This document shows positions 53,732 through 63,085 of a DNA stretch of 64,000 bases, piece by piece. Position 1 is the stretch's first letter. Each line of letters begins with the position of its first letter. The stretch lies in the NCBI RefSeq assembly GCF_011059185.1, contig NZ_JAALFE010000007.1:62001-126000 (forward strand). Reading direction: 5' to 3'. The position numbers were made by a program, and so were the translations under genes. The notes below the pieces were generated by a model, which had not been told where the DNA came from, ran no database searches, and worked only from the letters and a program-made list of their open reading frames with translations. Source of the stretch: Paragemmobacter kunshanensis (GTDB lineage Bacteria > Pseudomonadota > Alphaproteobacteria > Rhodobacterales > Rhodobacteraceae).

Positions 53732-54762
53732 CCGCGCGCAACGCTGTTGAATTCGACCGCGTCTCCATCGTCTTCGGCGACAATCCCGACCGCGCCCTTC
53801 CCCTCATGGACGAAGGCAAATCCCGCGCCGAGGTTCAAACGGCATGCGGGCAGGTTCTGGGCGTCCACGATTGCACCCTGTCGGTGGCGGAAGGCGAGAT
53901 CCTCGTCCTCATGGGCCTGTCCGGTTCGGGCAAATCCACGCTCCTGCGCGGGGTCAACGCGCTCAACCCCGTGGTCCGGGGCGAGGTGCGCGTCTGGGAT
54001 GGCGAGCGCATGACCTCTGTCACCAAGGCCACCCCGGAAACCCTGCGCAAGCTGCGCCTGTCGCGCATCGCCATGGTGTTCCAGCAATTCGGCCTTCTGC
54101 CCTGGCGCACGGTGCGGGAAAATGTCGGCCTCGGCCTCGAACTCGCTGGCATCCCGCCCGAAGGCCGCAAGGCCAAGGTGGATGAACAGCTTGCGCTGGT
54201 GAACCTCACCCAATGGGCCGACCGCAAGGTGGGCGAACTTTCCGGCGGCATGCAGCAGCGCGTGGGCCTTGCCCGCGCCTTCGTCACCGATGCGCCCATC
54301 CTTCTGATGGACGAACCCTTCTCCGCCCTCGATCCGCTGATCCGCGCGCGGCTGCAGGACGAACTCCTCGACCTTCAGGCAAAACTCCAGCGCACCATCA
54401 TCTTCGTCTCCCACGATCTCGATGAGGCGTTCAAGATCGGCAACCGCATCGCCCTGATGGAGGGGGGCCGCATCGTGCAATGCGGCACCGCACGCGAGAT
54501 CATCGCCAACCCGGTTTCCGATTACGTCGCCGATTTCGTGGCGCATATGAACCCGCTGGGCGTGCTGACGGCGCGGGATGTCATGGCCCGGGGGGCCAGC
54601 GCCACAGGCCAGGCCATCGACGCGGAAACCCCGGTCAAGACGGTGATGGAAATGCTGCGCGACGGCGCGACAGAGCTTTCGGTGATCGAACAGGGCCAGC
54701 CCATCGGCGCCATCCGCGCCGCCGATGTCATGGCCCGGCTGATTGATCCGCGCGGGGCCTGA
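53728..54762 (+). CDS. choV: choline ABC transporter ATP-binding protein
   Basis: An ABC ATPase of 344 residues: Walker A GLSGSGKST, Q-loop VFQQFGLLPWRTV, signature LSGGMQQRVGLARAF, Walker B ILLMDEPFSALD. A C-terminal section (about 280-340) looks like a CBS-type sensor piece (VKTVMEMLRDGATELSVIEQ). N-terminal 60 residues contain the ProV-like GDNPDRALPLMDEGKSRAEV. It powers choline uptake by ChoXW. Confidence 0.93.
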   Translation: MTARNAVEFDRVSIVFGDNPDRALPLMDEGKSRAEVQTACGQVLGVHDCTLSVAEGEILVLMGLSGSGKSTLLRGVNALNPVVRGEVRVWDGERMTSVTKATPETLRKLRLSRIAMVFQQFGLLPWRTVRENVGLGLELAGIPPEGRKAKVDEQLALVNLTQWADRKVGELSGGMQQRVGLARAFVTDAPILLMDEPFSALDPLIRARLQDELLDLQAKLQRTIIFVSHDLDEAFKIGNRIALMEGGRIVQCGTAREIIANPVSDYVADFVAHMNPLGVLTARDVMARGASATGQAIDAETPVKTVMEMLRDGATELSVIEQGQPIGAIRAADVMARLIDPRGA

Positions 54763-54774
54763 TCCCGCGCGGGC

Positions 54775-55377
54775 TCACTCAAGCACGCGTTCGAAATCCA
54801 CCAGGCCGAAATCGCCCGACAGATCGCGCAGCGACATCCGCCCGTCGTCGATATAGTCCATCCCCCAGCAGGCATCCGCCGCCGGATCGTCGCCATAGCG
54901 ATACAGGCTGATCACCATGCCCTGATGGACAGTGCCATCCGCGCAGGACTCCCCTACCGACATCATGAAACGATCCTGCTCTTCCTCCATCAGCATCTCG
55001 GTCCAGTCCATCCCGTAGATGCCGATGGTAAAGGGGTTTGCCTCGCCCACCGGATGCCAGTCGCCCTGCATCGCCTGCAGATTGCCCTCATAAAGGTCAT
55101 CCGCCACCCGCTCTACCGCCTCCAGGCGCAGCGCGGCGGAACTGTCACCGATATCGGACAGGCTGCCCCGCACCGCCACCGCCGCCAGCATCGGCAGATC
55201 GGCCAGCAGTTCGGCCCCCTGATCGCTGCCCACGAACAGATCGAACCCCGCCGCGTTCAGGAAACAACCCTCTTCCCCGCAGGCGATGAAATAGCCCCGC
55301 CCCTCAAAGGGCTCCTCTGCAAGGGCAGGCAGCGGGGCCAGCCCCGCCAGACCAAGAACAACCATCGAAAGACGCAC
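54775..55377 (-). CDS. exported protein of unknown function
   Basis: A protein of 200 residues with a signal peptide (VRLSMVVLGLAGLAPLPALA, cleavage before EEPFEG). The mature part has a Cys pair near the start (IACGEEGCFLNAAGF) and another late (CADGTVHQG, ACWGMDY), so disulphides in the periplasm are likely. I do not recognise a family. The GTG at 55377 is chosen because AGGGGG lies five bases upstream; a GTG nine codons earlier and an ATG four codons later are alternatives. It converges on choV with 12 bases between stops. Confidence 0.65.
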   Translation of the reverse strand: MRLSMVVLGLAGLAPLPALAEEPFEGRGYFIACGEEGCFLNAAGFDLFVGSDQGAELLADLPMLAAVAVRGSLSDIGDSSAALRLEAVERVADDLYEGNLQAMQGDWHPVGEANPFTIGIYGMDWTEMLMEEEQDRFMMSVGESCADGTVHQGMVISLYRYGDDPAADACWGMDYIDDGRMSLRDLSGDFGLVDFERVLE

Positions 55378-55453
55378 CACATCCCCCTGCGCGGACCGAA
55401 ACACGCGCCCTGCCTAGCAGAGCGCGCGCGGCCTGTCGCCTATCCGAAAGTGG

Positions 55454-58075
55454 TTAGGCCTTCGCCGCCTTGGGCTTGGCCGCGGCTTTCGGTTTGGCGG
55501 CGGCTTTCGGCTTGGCCGCGACTTTCGGTTTGGCCGCAGCCTTGGGTTTCGCCGCAGCCTTGGGCTTGGCAGCGGCCTTCGGCTTCGCCGCCTTCTTGCC
55601 CCCCGCCTTGCCCGCCTTTTCCACGATCAGCGCCAGCGCCTCTTCCAGCGTCACCGCCTCCGGCTCCATGCCCTTTGGCAGGGTCGCATTCACCTTGGCC
55701 CATTTCACGTAAGGCCCGTATTTGCCGGGCATCACCTGAACCTCGCCGCCATCGGGATGCTCGCCCAGCACCCGCAGCGGCCCCGCCGGCGCAGCCGTCC
55801 CACGCCCCCGCGTCGCCTTCTGTGCCAGCACCTCCACTGCGCGGTTCATCCCGATGGTGAAAACCTCTTCCACATCGGGGACATTCGCATAGACCGACCC
55901 ATGCTTCACATAAGGACCAAACCGCCCGATCCCCGCCTCCACCAGCACGCCATCCGCCGGATGCGGCCCGATGGGACGCGGCAGGTTCAAGAGTTGCAGC
56001 GCCCGCTCCAGATCCATCGATTCAGGGCTCCAGCCCTTGGGCAGGCTGGCGCGCGGCGGCTTGGGATTGGCCTCGCTCGCCTCGCCCTTCTGCACATAGG
56101 GCCCGAACCGCCCCGCCCGCAGGCTGATGGGCTGGCCCTCGGGATCATGGCCCAGCACCTTGCCATCCACCCCGGCCATGCCGCCCTCATCCCCGCCACC
56201 GATGGGCCGCGTATAGCGGCATTCGGGATAGTTCCCGCAGCCGATGAAGGCCCCGCCTGACCGCGCCGTCTTCAGATGCAGCCGCCCATCGCCGCAAACC
56301 GGGCAGGACCGCGGATCAGACCCATCCGCCCGCGCGGGGTAAAGATGCGGGCCAAGGAATTCGTCGATCTTCTCCAGCACCTCGCCGATGCGCAGATCGG
56401 CGGTTTCCGCAATCGCCGCGCTGAAATCCCGCCAGAACCGCGCCAGCACTTCCTTGTAATCCCGCTCCCCGGCCGAGACATCGTCAAGCTGCGTCTCAAG
56501 ATCGGCGGTGAAGTCGAAATCGACATAGCGGCGGAAATAATTGGTGAGGAACGCCGTCACCAGCCGCCCCTTGTCCTCGGGGATCAGGCGGTTCTTGTCC
56601 TTGCGCACATATTCGCGGTCCTGGATCGTGCCGATGATGCTTGCATATGTGGATGGCCGCCCGATCCCCAGCTCTTCCATCCGCTTGACCAGCGTCGCCT
56701 CGGTATAGCGCGGCGGGGGCTGGGTGAAATGCTGCTCCGGGCTGACCCCGCGCTTCTCCACGCCCTCGCCCTGCATCACCTGCGGCAGACGGCCCTCATC
56801 CTCGCCATCGTCATCCCGGCCCTCGTCATAGACAGCAAGGAAGCCGTCGAACAGCACCACCTGCCCATTGGCCCGCAGCATCACCTCGCCATCGGCGCTG
56901 CCCACATCGACCGCCGTCCGCTCCAGCCGCGCCGCGGCCATCTGGCTGGCAATCGTGCGCTTCCAGATCAGCTCATACAGCTTCTTCTGATCCGCCTCGA
57001 CCAGACGCAGCTTTTCCGGCCCTGCCGACATGTCGGTGGGCCGGATGCATTCATGCGCTTCCTGCGCGTTCTTGGCCTTGTTCTTGTACATGCGCGGGGA
57101 GTCCGGCACGTAATTCGCACCAAAGCGCCGCTTGATCTCATCCCGCGCGGCCATCACCGCCTCGGGCGCTATGTCGATGCCGTCGGTCCGCATATAGGTG
57201 ATGTGGCCTGCCTCATAGAGCCGCTGCGCGGCACTCATGCAGGCCTTGGCGCCCATGCCGTATTTCCGGCTCGCCTCCTGCTGCAGGGTCGATGTCATGA
57301 AGGGCGGCCAGGGGTTCCGCGTGGCAGGCTTCGCCTCCACCGCCTTCACCGTCAATGTTCGGGAAGTGACAGCCTTCACCGCCAACTCCGCCGCCTCAGC
57401 CGTCGGAATGTCGAATTTTGAAAGCTTCTTGCCGCCCAGAACGGTCAGCTGCGCCTCGAATTCCTGCCCGCGCGGCGTCACCAGAACGGCCTTCACCGTC
57501 CAGTATTCCTGCGCGCGGAAGGCCTCGATCTCCATCTCGCGCTCGACGATCAGCCGCAGGCAGACGGATTGCACCCGCCCCGCCGACTTCGCCCCCGGCA
57601 GCTTGCGCCACAGCACGGGCGACAGGGTGAAGCCCACCAGATAATCCAGCGCGCGGCGCGCCAGATAGGCCTCCACCAGCGCCTCATCCACCTCGCGCGG
57701 TTCCTTCATCGCGCGGGTCACCGCATCCTTGGTGATCGCATTGAACGTCACCCGCGCGACGGTCTTGCCCTTCTTGATGGACGAGGCCAGCGCCTCTTTC
57801 AGGTGCCAGGAAATCGCCTCGCCCTCGCGGTCGGGGTCGGTGGCAAGGATCAGCGTGTCATCGGATTTCAACGCCTCGGCAATGGCGCGGACATGCTTTT
57901 TCGATTCGCTCGCCACCTCCCATTCCATGCGGAAATCCTGCTCGGGATCGACGGATCCATCCTTGGCGGGCAGGTCGCGCACATGGCCGTAAGAGGCCAG
58001 AACCGTGAAATCCGGGCCCAGATACTTGTTGATGGTCTTCGCCTTGGCGGGGCTTTCCACAACGACGACAGCCAT
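55454..58075 (-). CDS. topA: DNA topoisomerase I
   Basis: A type IA topoisomerase of 873 residues. TOPRIM region VVVESPAKAKTINKYLG and LATDPDREGEAISWHL; catalytic Tyr294 in GHITYMRTDGID. A C4 zinc ribbon (CPVCGDG, then CGNYPEC) and several short repeated C-terminal domains (RFGPYVQKG, RFGPYVKHG, KYGPYVKWA) follow. The last 45 residues are seven or so KPKAAA-type repeats, a basic DNA-binding tail. It relaxes negative supercoils. GGAAGGA stands before the ATG. Confidence 0.96.
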   Translation of the reverse strand: MAVVVVESPAKAKTINKYLGPDFTVLASYGHVRDLPAKDGSVDPEQDFRMEWEVASESKKHVRAIAEALKSDDTLILATDPDREGEAISWHLKEALASSIKKGKTVARVTFNAITKDAVTRAMKEPREVDEALVEAYLARRALDYLVGFTLSPVLWRKLPGAKSAGRVQSVCLRLIVEREMEIEAFRAQEYWTVKAVLVTPRGQEFEAQLTVLGGKKLSKFDIPTAEAAELAVKAVTSRTLTVKAVEAKPATRNPWPPFMTSTLQQEASRKYGMGAKACMSAAQRLYEAGHITYMRTDGIDIAPEAVMAARDEIKRRFGANYVPDSPRMYKNKAKNAQEAHECIRPTDMSAGPEKLRLVEADQKKLYELIWKRTIASQMAAARLERTAVDVGSADGEVMLRANGQVVLFDGFLAVYDEGRDDDGEDEGRLPQVMQGEGVEKRGVSPEQHFTQPPPRYTEATLVKRMEELGIGRPSTYASIIGTIQDREYVRKDKNRLIPEDKGRLVTAFLTNYFRRYVDFDFTADLETQLDDVSAGERDYKEVLARFWRDFSAAIAETADLRIGEVLEKIDEFLGPHLYPARADGSDPRSCPVCGDGRLHLKTARSGGAFIGCGNYPECRYTRPIGGGDEGGMAGVDGKVLGHDPEGQPISLRAGRFGPYVQKGEASEANPKPPRASLPKGWSPESMDLERALQLLNLPRPIGPHPADGVLVEAGIGRFGPYVKHGSVYANVPDVEEVFTIGMNRAVEVLAQKATRGRGTAAPAGPLRVLGEHPDGGEVQVMPGKYGPYVKWAKVNATLPKGMEPEAVTLEEALALIVEKAGKAGGKKAAKPKAAAKPKAAAKPKAAAKPKVAAKPKAAAKPKAAAKPKAAKA

Positions 58076-59001
58076 CAAAGATCCTTCCAATACGCCCGGG
58101 GCAACAGCGCGGCAACATGTGGGCGAACCGCTGCCCTTGTCAATGCAGCCGGATGCCCCGCCCTGCCCCGACCTTCCGCGCGGGCCGCACCACCCCTCCA
58201 TCGCCCCCGGCAATCTGCCCCGATTCCCGCCTCGATGAACGCCCCCGACCCTCGATGAACGCCCCCGACCAGCACCCCCAACCGTTTGCCGGATAGCGCC
58301 CGGAACTGGCCCCGACCAGGTGCCAGGGCCGGGTTCAACGGACCAATCCCCCTCGCAGTCTACCCGGTCAGACCCGGCTCCCGCCCCAAACAGGCCCCAA
58401 GGGCAGGTCCGACAGACCGATCCCACCCGCAGCCTCGACGGACGGGCCCCGCCCTCAGGCCCCCATCATTCCCCAAGGAAAGGCCCTTCAGACCCATCCC
58501 AGCACAACCTCGACGGACAGTCCCTGCCCTCAGGCCCCTATCATTCCCCCAAGGAAAGGCCCAACAGACCCATCCCCGCACAGCCTCGACAGACAGTCCC
58601 CGCCCTCAGGCCCCCATCAAGCCCCGAGGGCAGCCCCAACAGACCCATTCCGCGAACAGCCTCGACCCGCCCCGCATCCTGCCCCTGCCTCGCGTATCCT
58701 GCCGCCGCTCCCCGCCCATGGCATCGCGCCCCGATCCAACCCATCCCGCCGACAACGCGCCGCGCCCCGAACGCCCCGCGTCCTTCCATTTGCCACGACT
58801 GCGCCGCATCGCCCTCGGCCCAAACCCGCCACGCTCAGAGAGTGGTTGGCAGCACGCCCCCCGGCATCGCGAAGGCCCAAAGGCAGGGCACAGCTGTCGC
58901 ACGGCCTGCGCCCCGAACCGCCATCCCGACCCTGCCGAGCGCCGCGCGCGCAGCCTTCATCGGCGACCGCAGGCCGGCCCCGCCCGCGCGCCCAGGGCCG
59001 A
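58076..59001. other. 926-base gap between topA and dprA with no supported gene
   Basis: No convincing gene is seen on either strand. The topA promoter should lie at its left end. The gap contains two tandem repeats: a 20-base unit (CTCGATGAACGCCCCCGACC) twice at 58231-58270, and a 75-76-base unit three to four times at 58433-58659. Repetitive frames in it change phase between units and are not coding. Confidence 0.7.
58433..58659. repeat. 75-76-bp tandem repeat, three full units
   Basis: Units start with CCTCGAC at 58433, 58508 and 58584, and a fourth begins at 58660 but degrades. Each holds CCCTCAGGCCCC(C/T)ATCA, then a CCCCAAGGAAAGGCCC-like part and CAGACCCATCCC. A diverged half-unit precedes them from about 58385. 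Unit lengths of 75, 76 and 76 rule out a single reading frame. Confidence 0.85.
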
Positions 59002-60150
59002 TCAGGCCCGCGAGAGCATCCCTCCGGCCTGCCGGAACACCTGCCCCTCCATCTCCAGCGCCACAAGTTCGCGCGCCACCGCCTCGGCCGGCAGGTCCAG
59101 ATCGCGGATCAACTGGTCCTCCGCCACCGGGCTTGGCCCCAGCCGGGCCAGGATCTGGCCATGCAGCGCCGCCATCTCGACCAAAGGCCGCCGCTCCGGC
59201 ATCGGTCCCGGCACCACGCCTGCCACCGGCCCCGGCGCAGGGTCTTCCTCCGCGGCGATCGTTCCGGCCGCCACCTGCCGCGGCGCGCCGGGCGATGCCC
59301 CCAGCGCCTCCAGCACGTCGTCTGCCCCGCGCACCAGCACCGCACCATCCCGGATCAGCATGTTGCACCCTGCCGCCCGCGCGTCAAAGGGATGGCCCGG
59401 CACCGCCAGCACCTCGCGCCCCAGATCCAGCGCATCCCGCGCCGTGATCAGCGACCCCGACCGCGCCGCCGCCTCCACCACCACAACCGCCCGCGACAGC
59501 CCCGCGATGATCCGGTTGCGCAGCGGGAAATGCCGCGCCTGCGGCACAAGTCCCATCGGCTGTTCCGACAGCAGGCAACCCCCTTCGGCGATCCGCGCGG
59601 CGAGGCTGGCATGTTCCTCGGGATAGATCACATCCACCCCACCCGCCATCACCGCCACCGTTCCCGTGGCCAGCGCCGCGCCATGCGCCTCGGCGTCGAT
59701 CCCGCGCGCCAGGCCGGAAACAACCACCTGCCCCGCAGCCCCCAGCGCCGCCGACAGGCGCCGCGCCATCCGCACGCCCAGGGACGATGCATTGCGCGCC
59801 CCCACCATCGCCACCATCGGCCGCGCCAGCCAGGCCGGATCGCCCCGCAGCCACAGCAGCGGCGGCGCATCCGGCATCTCCATCAGCCCCGCCGGATAGT
59901 CCGGCCCGCCCGGCACCAGCATCCGCGCCCCTGCCTTCCGGGCCTGCGCCATCTCGTGCCGCGCCACCTCGGGGGGGCAGGGCACATAGCCCTCCACCCC
60001 GGCAGCGCGCGCCACCTCGGGCAGGGCCGCAAGCGCGGCCGCCGCCGATCCATGCTCGGCCACCAGCCGGTGATAGGTCACCGCCCCCACCCGCCGCGAC
60101 CGGATCAGCCGCAGCCGATCCACCGGATCGTCGTCCTGGAAATCCCGCAT
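59002..60150 (-). CDS. dprA: DNA processing protein DprA
   Basis: A protein of 382 residues. An N-terminal helical SAM-like part (1-70) precedes the Rossmann-like DprA core, with MVGARNASSLGVRMARRLSA, VVSGLARGIDAEAHGAAL, GGVDVIYPEEHASLA and FPLRNRIIAGLSRAVVVVEA as strong family signatures. A C-terminal winged-helix domain (about 315-382) ends the protein. DprA protects incoming single-stranded DNA and loads RecA during transformation. It is monocistronic and diverges from gabT. Confidence 0.94.
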   Translation of the reverse strand: MRDFQDDDPVDRLRLIRSRRVGAVTYHRLVAEHGSAAAALAALPEVARAAGVEGYVPCPPEVARHEMAQARKAGARMLVPGGPDYPAGLMEMPDAPPLLWLRGDPAWLARPMVAMVGARNASSLGVRMARRLSAALGAAGQVVVSGLARGIDAEAHGAALATGTVAVMAGGVDVIYPEEHASLAARIAEGGCLLSEQPMGLVPQARHFPLRNRIIAGLSRAVVVVEAAARSGSLITARDALDLGREVLAVPGHPFDARAAGCNMLIRDGAVLVRGADDVLEALGASPGAPRQVAAGTIAAEEDPAPGPVAGVVPGPMPERRPLVEMAALHGQILARLGPSPVAEDQLIRDLDLPAEAVARELVALEMEGQVFRQAGGMLSRA

Positions 60151-60340
60151 CTGGCCAACCTTCTGCCGCCCTGTCCCGCCAGTCTGGCCCTGATTCCTTA
60201 AGGCCGGGTGAATCCCCTCTGCCCCTGCGACGGATTCCCGCCGCCCCGCGTCGCCTTCGTCATTGAAGAGCGGCGCGAAGTTTGATCAAATGAGGCGGAA
60301 ATTCGGGTCCAGGCCGGACCCCGCAGGATGGAGCCCAATC

Positions 60341-61618
60341 ATGCAGAATGCCGAAGTCGCCCGTCGCCGGGATGAAGCCATCTCCCGCGGTGTGGGCATG
60401 ATGACCCAGATCTACGCCGACCGCGCCAAGAACGCGGAAATCTGGGATATCGAAGGCAACCGCTACATCGACTTCGCCGCGGGCATCGCCGTGGTGAACA
60501 CGGGCCACTGCCACCCCAAGGTCATGGCCGCCGTGACCGAACAGATGTCGCGCTTCACCCATACCTGCCATCAAGTGCTGCCTTACGAGAACTACATCCG
60601 CCTTGCCGAACGCCTGAACGCCGCCGTTCCGGGCGATTTCGCGAAAAAGACGATCTTCGTCACCACCGGGGCCGAGGCCTGCGAGAACGCGATCAAGATC
60701 GCCCGCATCGCCACGGGCCGGAACGCCGTCATCGCCTTCGGCGGCGGCTTCCACGGGCGCACCTTCATGGGGATGAGCCTTACCGGCAAGGTCGAACCCT
60801 ACAAGAAAGGCTTCGGCGCGATGATGCCCGATGTCTTCCACGTTCCCTTCCCGATGGGCCCGCACGGGATTTCGACCGAGGATTCGATGAAGGGCATCGA
60901 AAAGCTCTTCAAGGCCGATCTCGACCCCGCCCGCGTCGCCGCCATCATCTTCGAACCCGTGCAGGGCGAAGGCGGCTTCTACGAGGCGCCGACCGATCTT
61001 GTGAAAGCCATCCGCGCGCTTTGTGACAAGCACGGCATCGTCATGATCGCGGATGAGGTGCAGACCGGCTTTGCCCGCACCGGCAACCTCTTTGCCATGC
61101 AGATGCACGGCGTCGCTGCGGACCTGACGACCATGGCCAAGGGCCTTGCCGGCGGCCTGCCGCTGGCGGCCGTCACGGGCAAGGCGGAACTCATGGACGC
61201 CGCCAATCCCGGCGGCCTCGGCGGTACCTATGCGGGCAACCCGCTGGGGATCGCCGCCTCCCACGCCGTGCTGGACGTGATCGAGGAAGAACAGCTCTGC
61301 GCCCGCGCCAACGAACTGGGCTCGCGCCTGAAGCAGCGGCTGGAGGCGATCCGCTCCACCACCCCGGAAATCATCGACATCCGCGGCCCCGGCTTCATGG
61401 TCGCCGTCGAATTCGCCAATCCGGGCAACAAGGAACCCGATGCAGGCTTCACCGGCCGCGTGCGGACAGAGGCGCTGAAGCGCGGCCTGATCCTGCTCAC
61501 CTGCGGCGTCTATGGCAACGTGATCCGCTTCCTTGCGCCGATCACCATCCCCGACGCGCATTTCGCCGAGGCGATGGACATCCTCGAAGACGCCGTCGCG
61601 GCGGCCCGTCAGGGCTGA
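60341..61618 (+). CDS. gabT: 4-aminobutyrate aminotransferase (class III)
   Basis: A PLP enzyme of 425 residues. The PLP lysine is Lys267 in TTMAKGLAGGLPLAA; other class III marks are VTTGAEACENAIKIAR, GGGFHGRTFMGMSL and IADEVQTGFARTG. The sequence follows GabT closely, so transfer from 4-aminobutyrate to 2-oxoglutarate is likely, with 5-aminovalerate also possible. No gabD succeeds it here. The ATG before QNAEVARRRDEAI is the family start; the 26-residue upstream frame is not conserved. A clear terminator follows. Confidence 0.92.
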   Translation: MQNAEVARRRDEAISRGVGMMTQIYADRAKNAEIWDIEGNRYIDFAAGIAVVNTGHCHPKVMAAVTEQMSRFTHTCHQVLPYENYIRLAERLNAAVPGDFAKKTIFVTTGAEACENAIKIARIATGRNAVIAFGGGFHGRTFMGMSLTGKVEPYKKGFGAMMPDVFHVPFPMGPHGISTEDSMKGIEKLFKADLDPARVAAIIFEPVQGEGGFYEAPTDLVKAIRALCDKHGIVMIADEVQTGFARTGNLFAMQMHGVAADLTTMAKGLAGGLPLAAVTGKAELMDAANPGGLGGTYAGNPLGIAASHAVLDVIEEEQLCARANELGSRLKQRLEAIRSTTPEIIDIRGPGFMVAVEFANPGNKEPDAGFTGRVRTEALKRGLILLTCGVYGNVIRFLAPITIPDAHFAEAMDILEDAVAAARQG

Positions 61619-61627
61619 GATCGCAAC

Positions 61628-61671
61628 GGGGGGGCATCCGCCCCCCCGCACCCCCCGGGGCCTGCGGCCCC
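61628..61671. repeat. two G/C hairpins after gabT
   Basis: GGGGGGGC pairs with GCCCCCCC around ATCC (61628-61647), then GGGGCC with GGCCCC around TGC (61657-61671). They stand between the gabT stop and its terminator and look like the hairpin part of the repeats at 24620 and 52832. Confidence 0.7.
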
Positions 61672-61694
61672 ATCCACAGGGGCAAGCATCGGAC

Positions 61695-61723
61695 AAGGGC
61701 CGTTTCTTCTGGAACGGCCCTTT
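61695..61723 (+). terminator. rho-independent terminator of gabT
   Basis: AAGGGCCGTTTC pairs with GGAACGGCCCTT (one G-T pair) around TTCT, followed by TCCCTTGC. It separates gabT from the bioMNY genes, whose promoter must lie in the short space before bioM or within the terminator region. Confidence 0.75.
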
Positions 61724-61745
61724 CCCTTGCGCTAATCGCTCCGGC

Positions 61746-62483
61746 ATGACCGGGGCATTCGCACAGATGGATCAGGGTATCGTCCTTCGGGGCGCCTCTC
61801 TCGTCATCCGTGGCACGCCCATCCTGTCAGACCTGACGCTTGCCCTGACGGAACCCCGCATCGGCATCGTCGGGCAGAACGGATCGGGCAAGACCACCCT
61901 CCTGCGGCTGATGGCGGGCCTTGTCGCGCCCTCCTCCGGCAGCGTCATGGTGGATGGCATCGACCCCGCCCGCGACCGCAAGGGGATGCTTTCCCGCCTT
62001 GGCATCCTCTTCCAGAACCCCGACCAGCAGATCCTCTTCCCCACCGTGGCCGAGGAACTGGCCTTCGGCCTGCGCCAGCAAGGCCACAGGGATGCCGAAA
62101 CCCGCGCCCGCGCCGCGCTGGCGGCGGAAGGCCGCGCCGACTGGGCCGACCTCCCCGTCTCCACCCTGTCGCAGGGGCAGCGCCAATGGCTCTGCCTGCA
62201 GGCGATCCTCCTGATGGCCCCCCGTACCATCCTGCTCGACGAACCCTTCGCCGCGCTCGACCTGCCCACCGCCGCGCGCCTGACGCGCCGCCTCGCCACC
62301 CTGCCCCAGCGCCTCATCACCATCAGCCACAACCCCGCCGCCGTCGCCACCTGCGACCGCATCCTCTGGCTCGACAGTGGCCGCATCCGCGCCGATGGCC
62401 CGCCCGGTGCCGTCCTCCCCGCCTTCACCGCCGAAATGGCCCGATTGGGAGAGGCCGATGCTGACCCTCACCTCCCCCGTTGA
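61746..62483 (+). CDS. bioM: biotin ECF transporter ATPase BioM
   Basis: An ABC ATPase of 245 residues: Walker A VGQNGSGKTT, Q-loop LFQNPDQQILFPTVAEELAFG (the ECF-type signature of A components), signature LSQGQRQWLCLQ, Walker B TILLDEPFAALD and H-loop ISHN. Next to BioN and BioY it forms a dedicated (group I) biotin uptake system like that of Rhodobacter capsulatus. Neither the ATG at 61746 nor the one seven codons later has a good ribosome site; the first is given. It overlaps bioN by 26 bases. Confidence 0.93.
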   Translation: MTGAFAQMDQGIVLRGASLVIRGTPILSDLTLALTEPRIGIVGQNGSGKTTLLRLMAGLVAPSSGSVMVDGIDPARDRKGMLSRLGILFQNPDQQILFPTVAEELAFGLRQQGHRDAETRARAALAAEGRADWADLPVSTLSQGQRQWLCLQAILLMAPRTILLDEPFAALDLPTAARLTRRLATLPQRLITISHNPAAVATCDRILWLDSGRIRADGPPGAVLPAFTAEMARLGEADADPHLPR

Positions 62484-63057
62484 AACACCCCTCCACCGCT
62501 GGCCCGCCGGCCTGAAACTCGCCCTGCTCTGCGCAGCGACCGTCCTCCTCTTCCGGCTGACCACCCCGCTCCCCCTTGCGGCAATCGCCACGGCCCTCGC
62601 CGCCCTGCACCTCCTCCTCGGGCGCAGCATCGCGGCCACCGCCCTGCGCCAGTTGCGCCCGCTCTGGCCCTTCCTCGCCCTCCTCGCCCTCTGGCATGGG
62701 CTGACCGGAGACCTCGCCCAGGGCGCCACCATCGCGCTCCGCCTGATCACGGCCATGGCCCTTGCCAACCTCGTCACCATGACGACCCGGCTCTCCGACA
62801 TGCTGGCCGCGCTCGACCGCCTGACCGCCCCCCTCGCCCGCGCGGGCCTTCCCACCCGCCGCTTGACGCTGGCCCTCGCCCTCGCGCTCCGCTTCATCCC
62901 CGTGCTTTCAGACCGGATCGACACGATCCGCGCCGCATGGACCGCCCGCAGCCCGCGCCGCCCGGGCTGGCGCATCCTCATCCCCGCCGCCCTGGCAGCC
63001 CTCGACGAGGCGGACCATGTCGCCGAATCCTTGCGCGCCAGGGGAGGGGCGGGCTAA
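62458..63057 (+). CDS. bioN: biotin ECF transporter T component BioN
   Basis: A membrane protein of 199 residues with about five hydrophobic segments. The T-component signature is seen as two Ala-Arg-Ser/Gly motifs in the C-terminal cytoplasmic part (AAWTARSPRR and ESLRARGGAG), which couple to the ATPase helices. GGGAGAGG precedes the ATG inside the end of bioM. It links the ATPase BioM to the biotin-binding BioY. Confidence 0.92.
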   Translation: MLTLTSPVETPLHRWPAGLKLALLCAATVLLFRLTTPLPLAAIATALAALHLLLGRSIAATALRQLRPLWPFLALLALWHGLTGDLAQGATIALRLITAMALANLVTMTTRLSDMLAALDRLTAPLARAGLPTRRLTLALALALRFIPVLSDRIDTIRAAWTARSPRRPGWRILIPAALAALDEADHVAESLRARGGAG

Positions 63058-63085
63058 ACCCCGCCACCCGGAACAGGAGCCCAGG

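Noticed and set aside
58360-58902. Minus-strand frames with repeated GLRAGTVRRGC-like peptides
   Set aside because: They arise from the 75-76-bp tandem repeat. Unit length is not a multiple of three, so no single frame spans the array.
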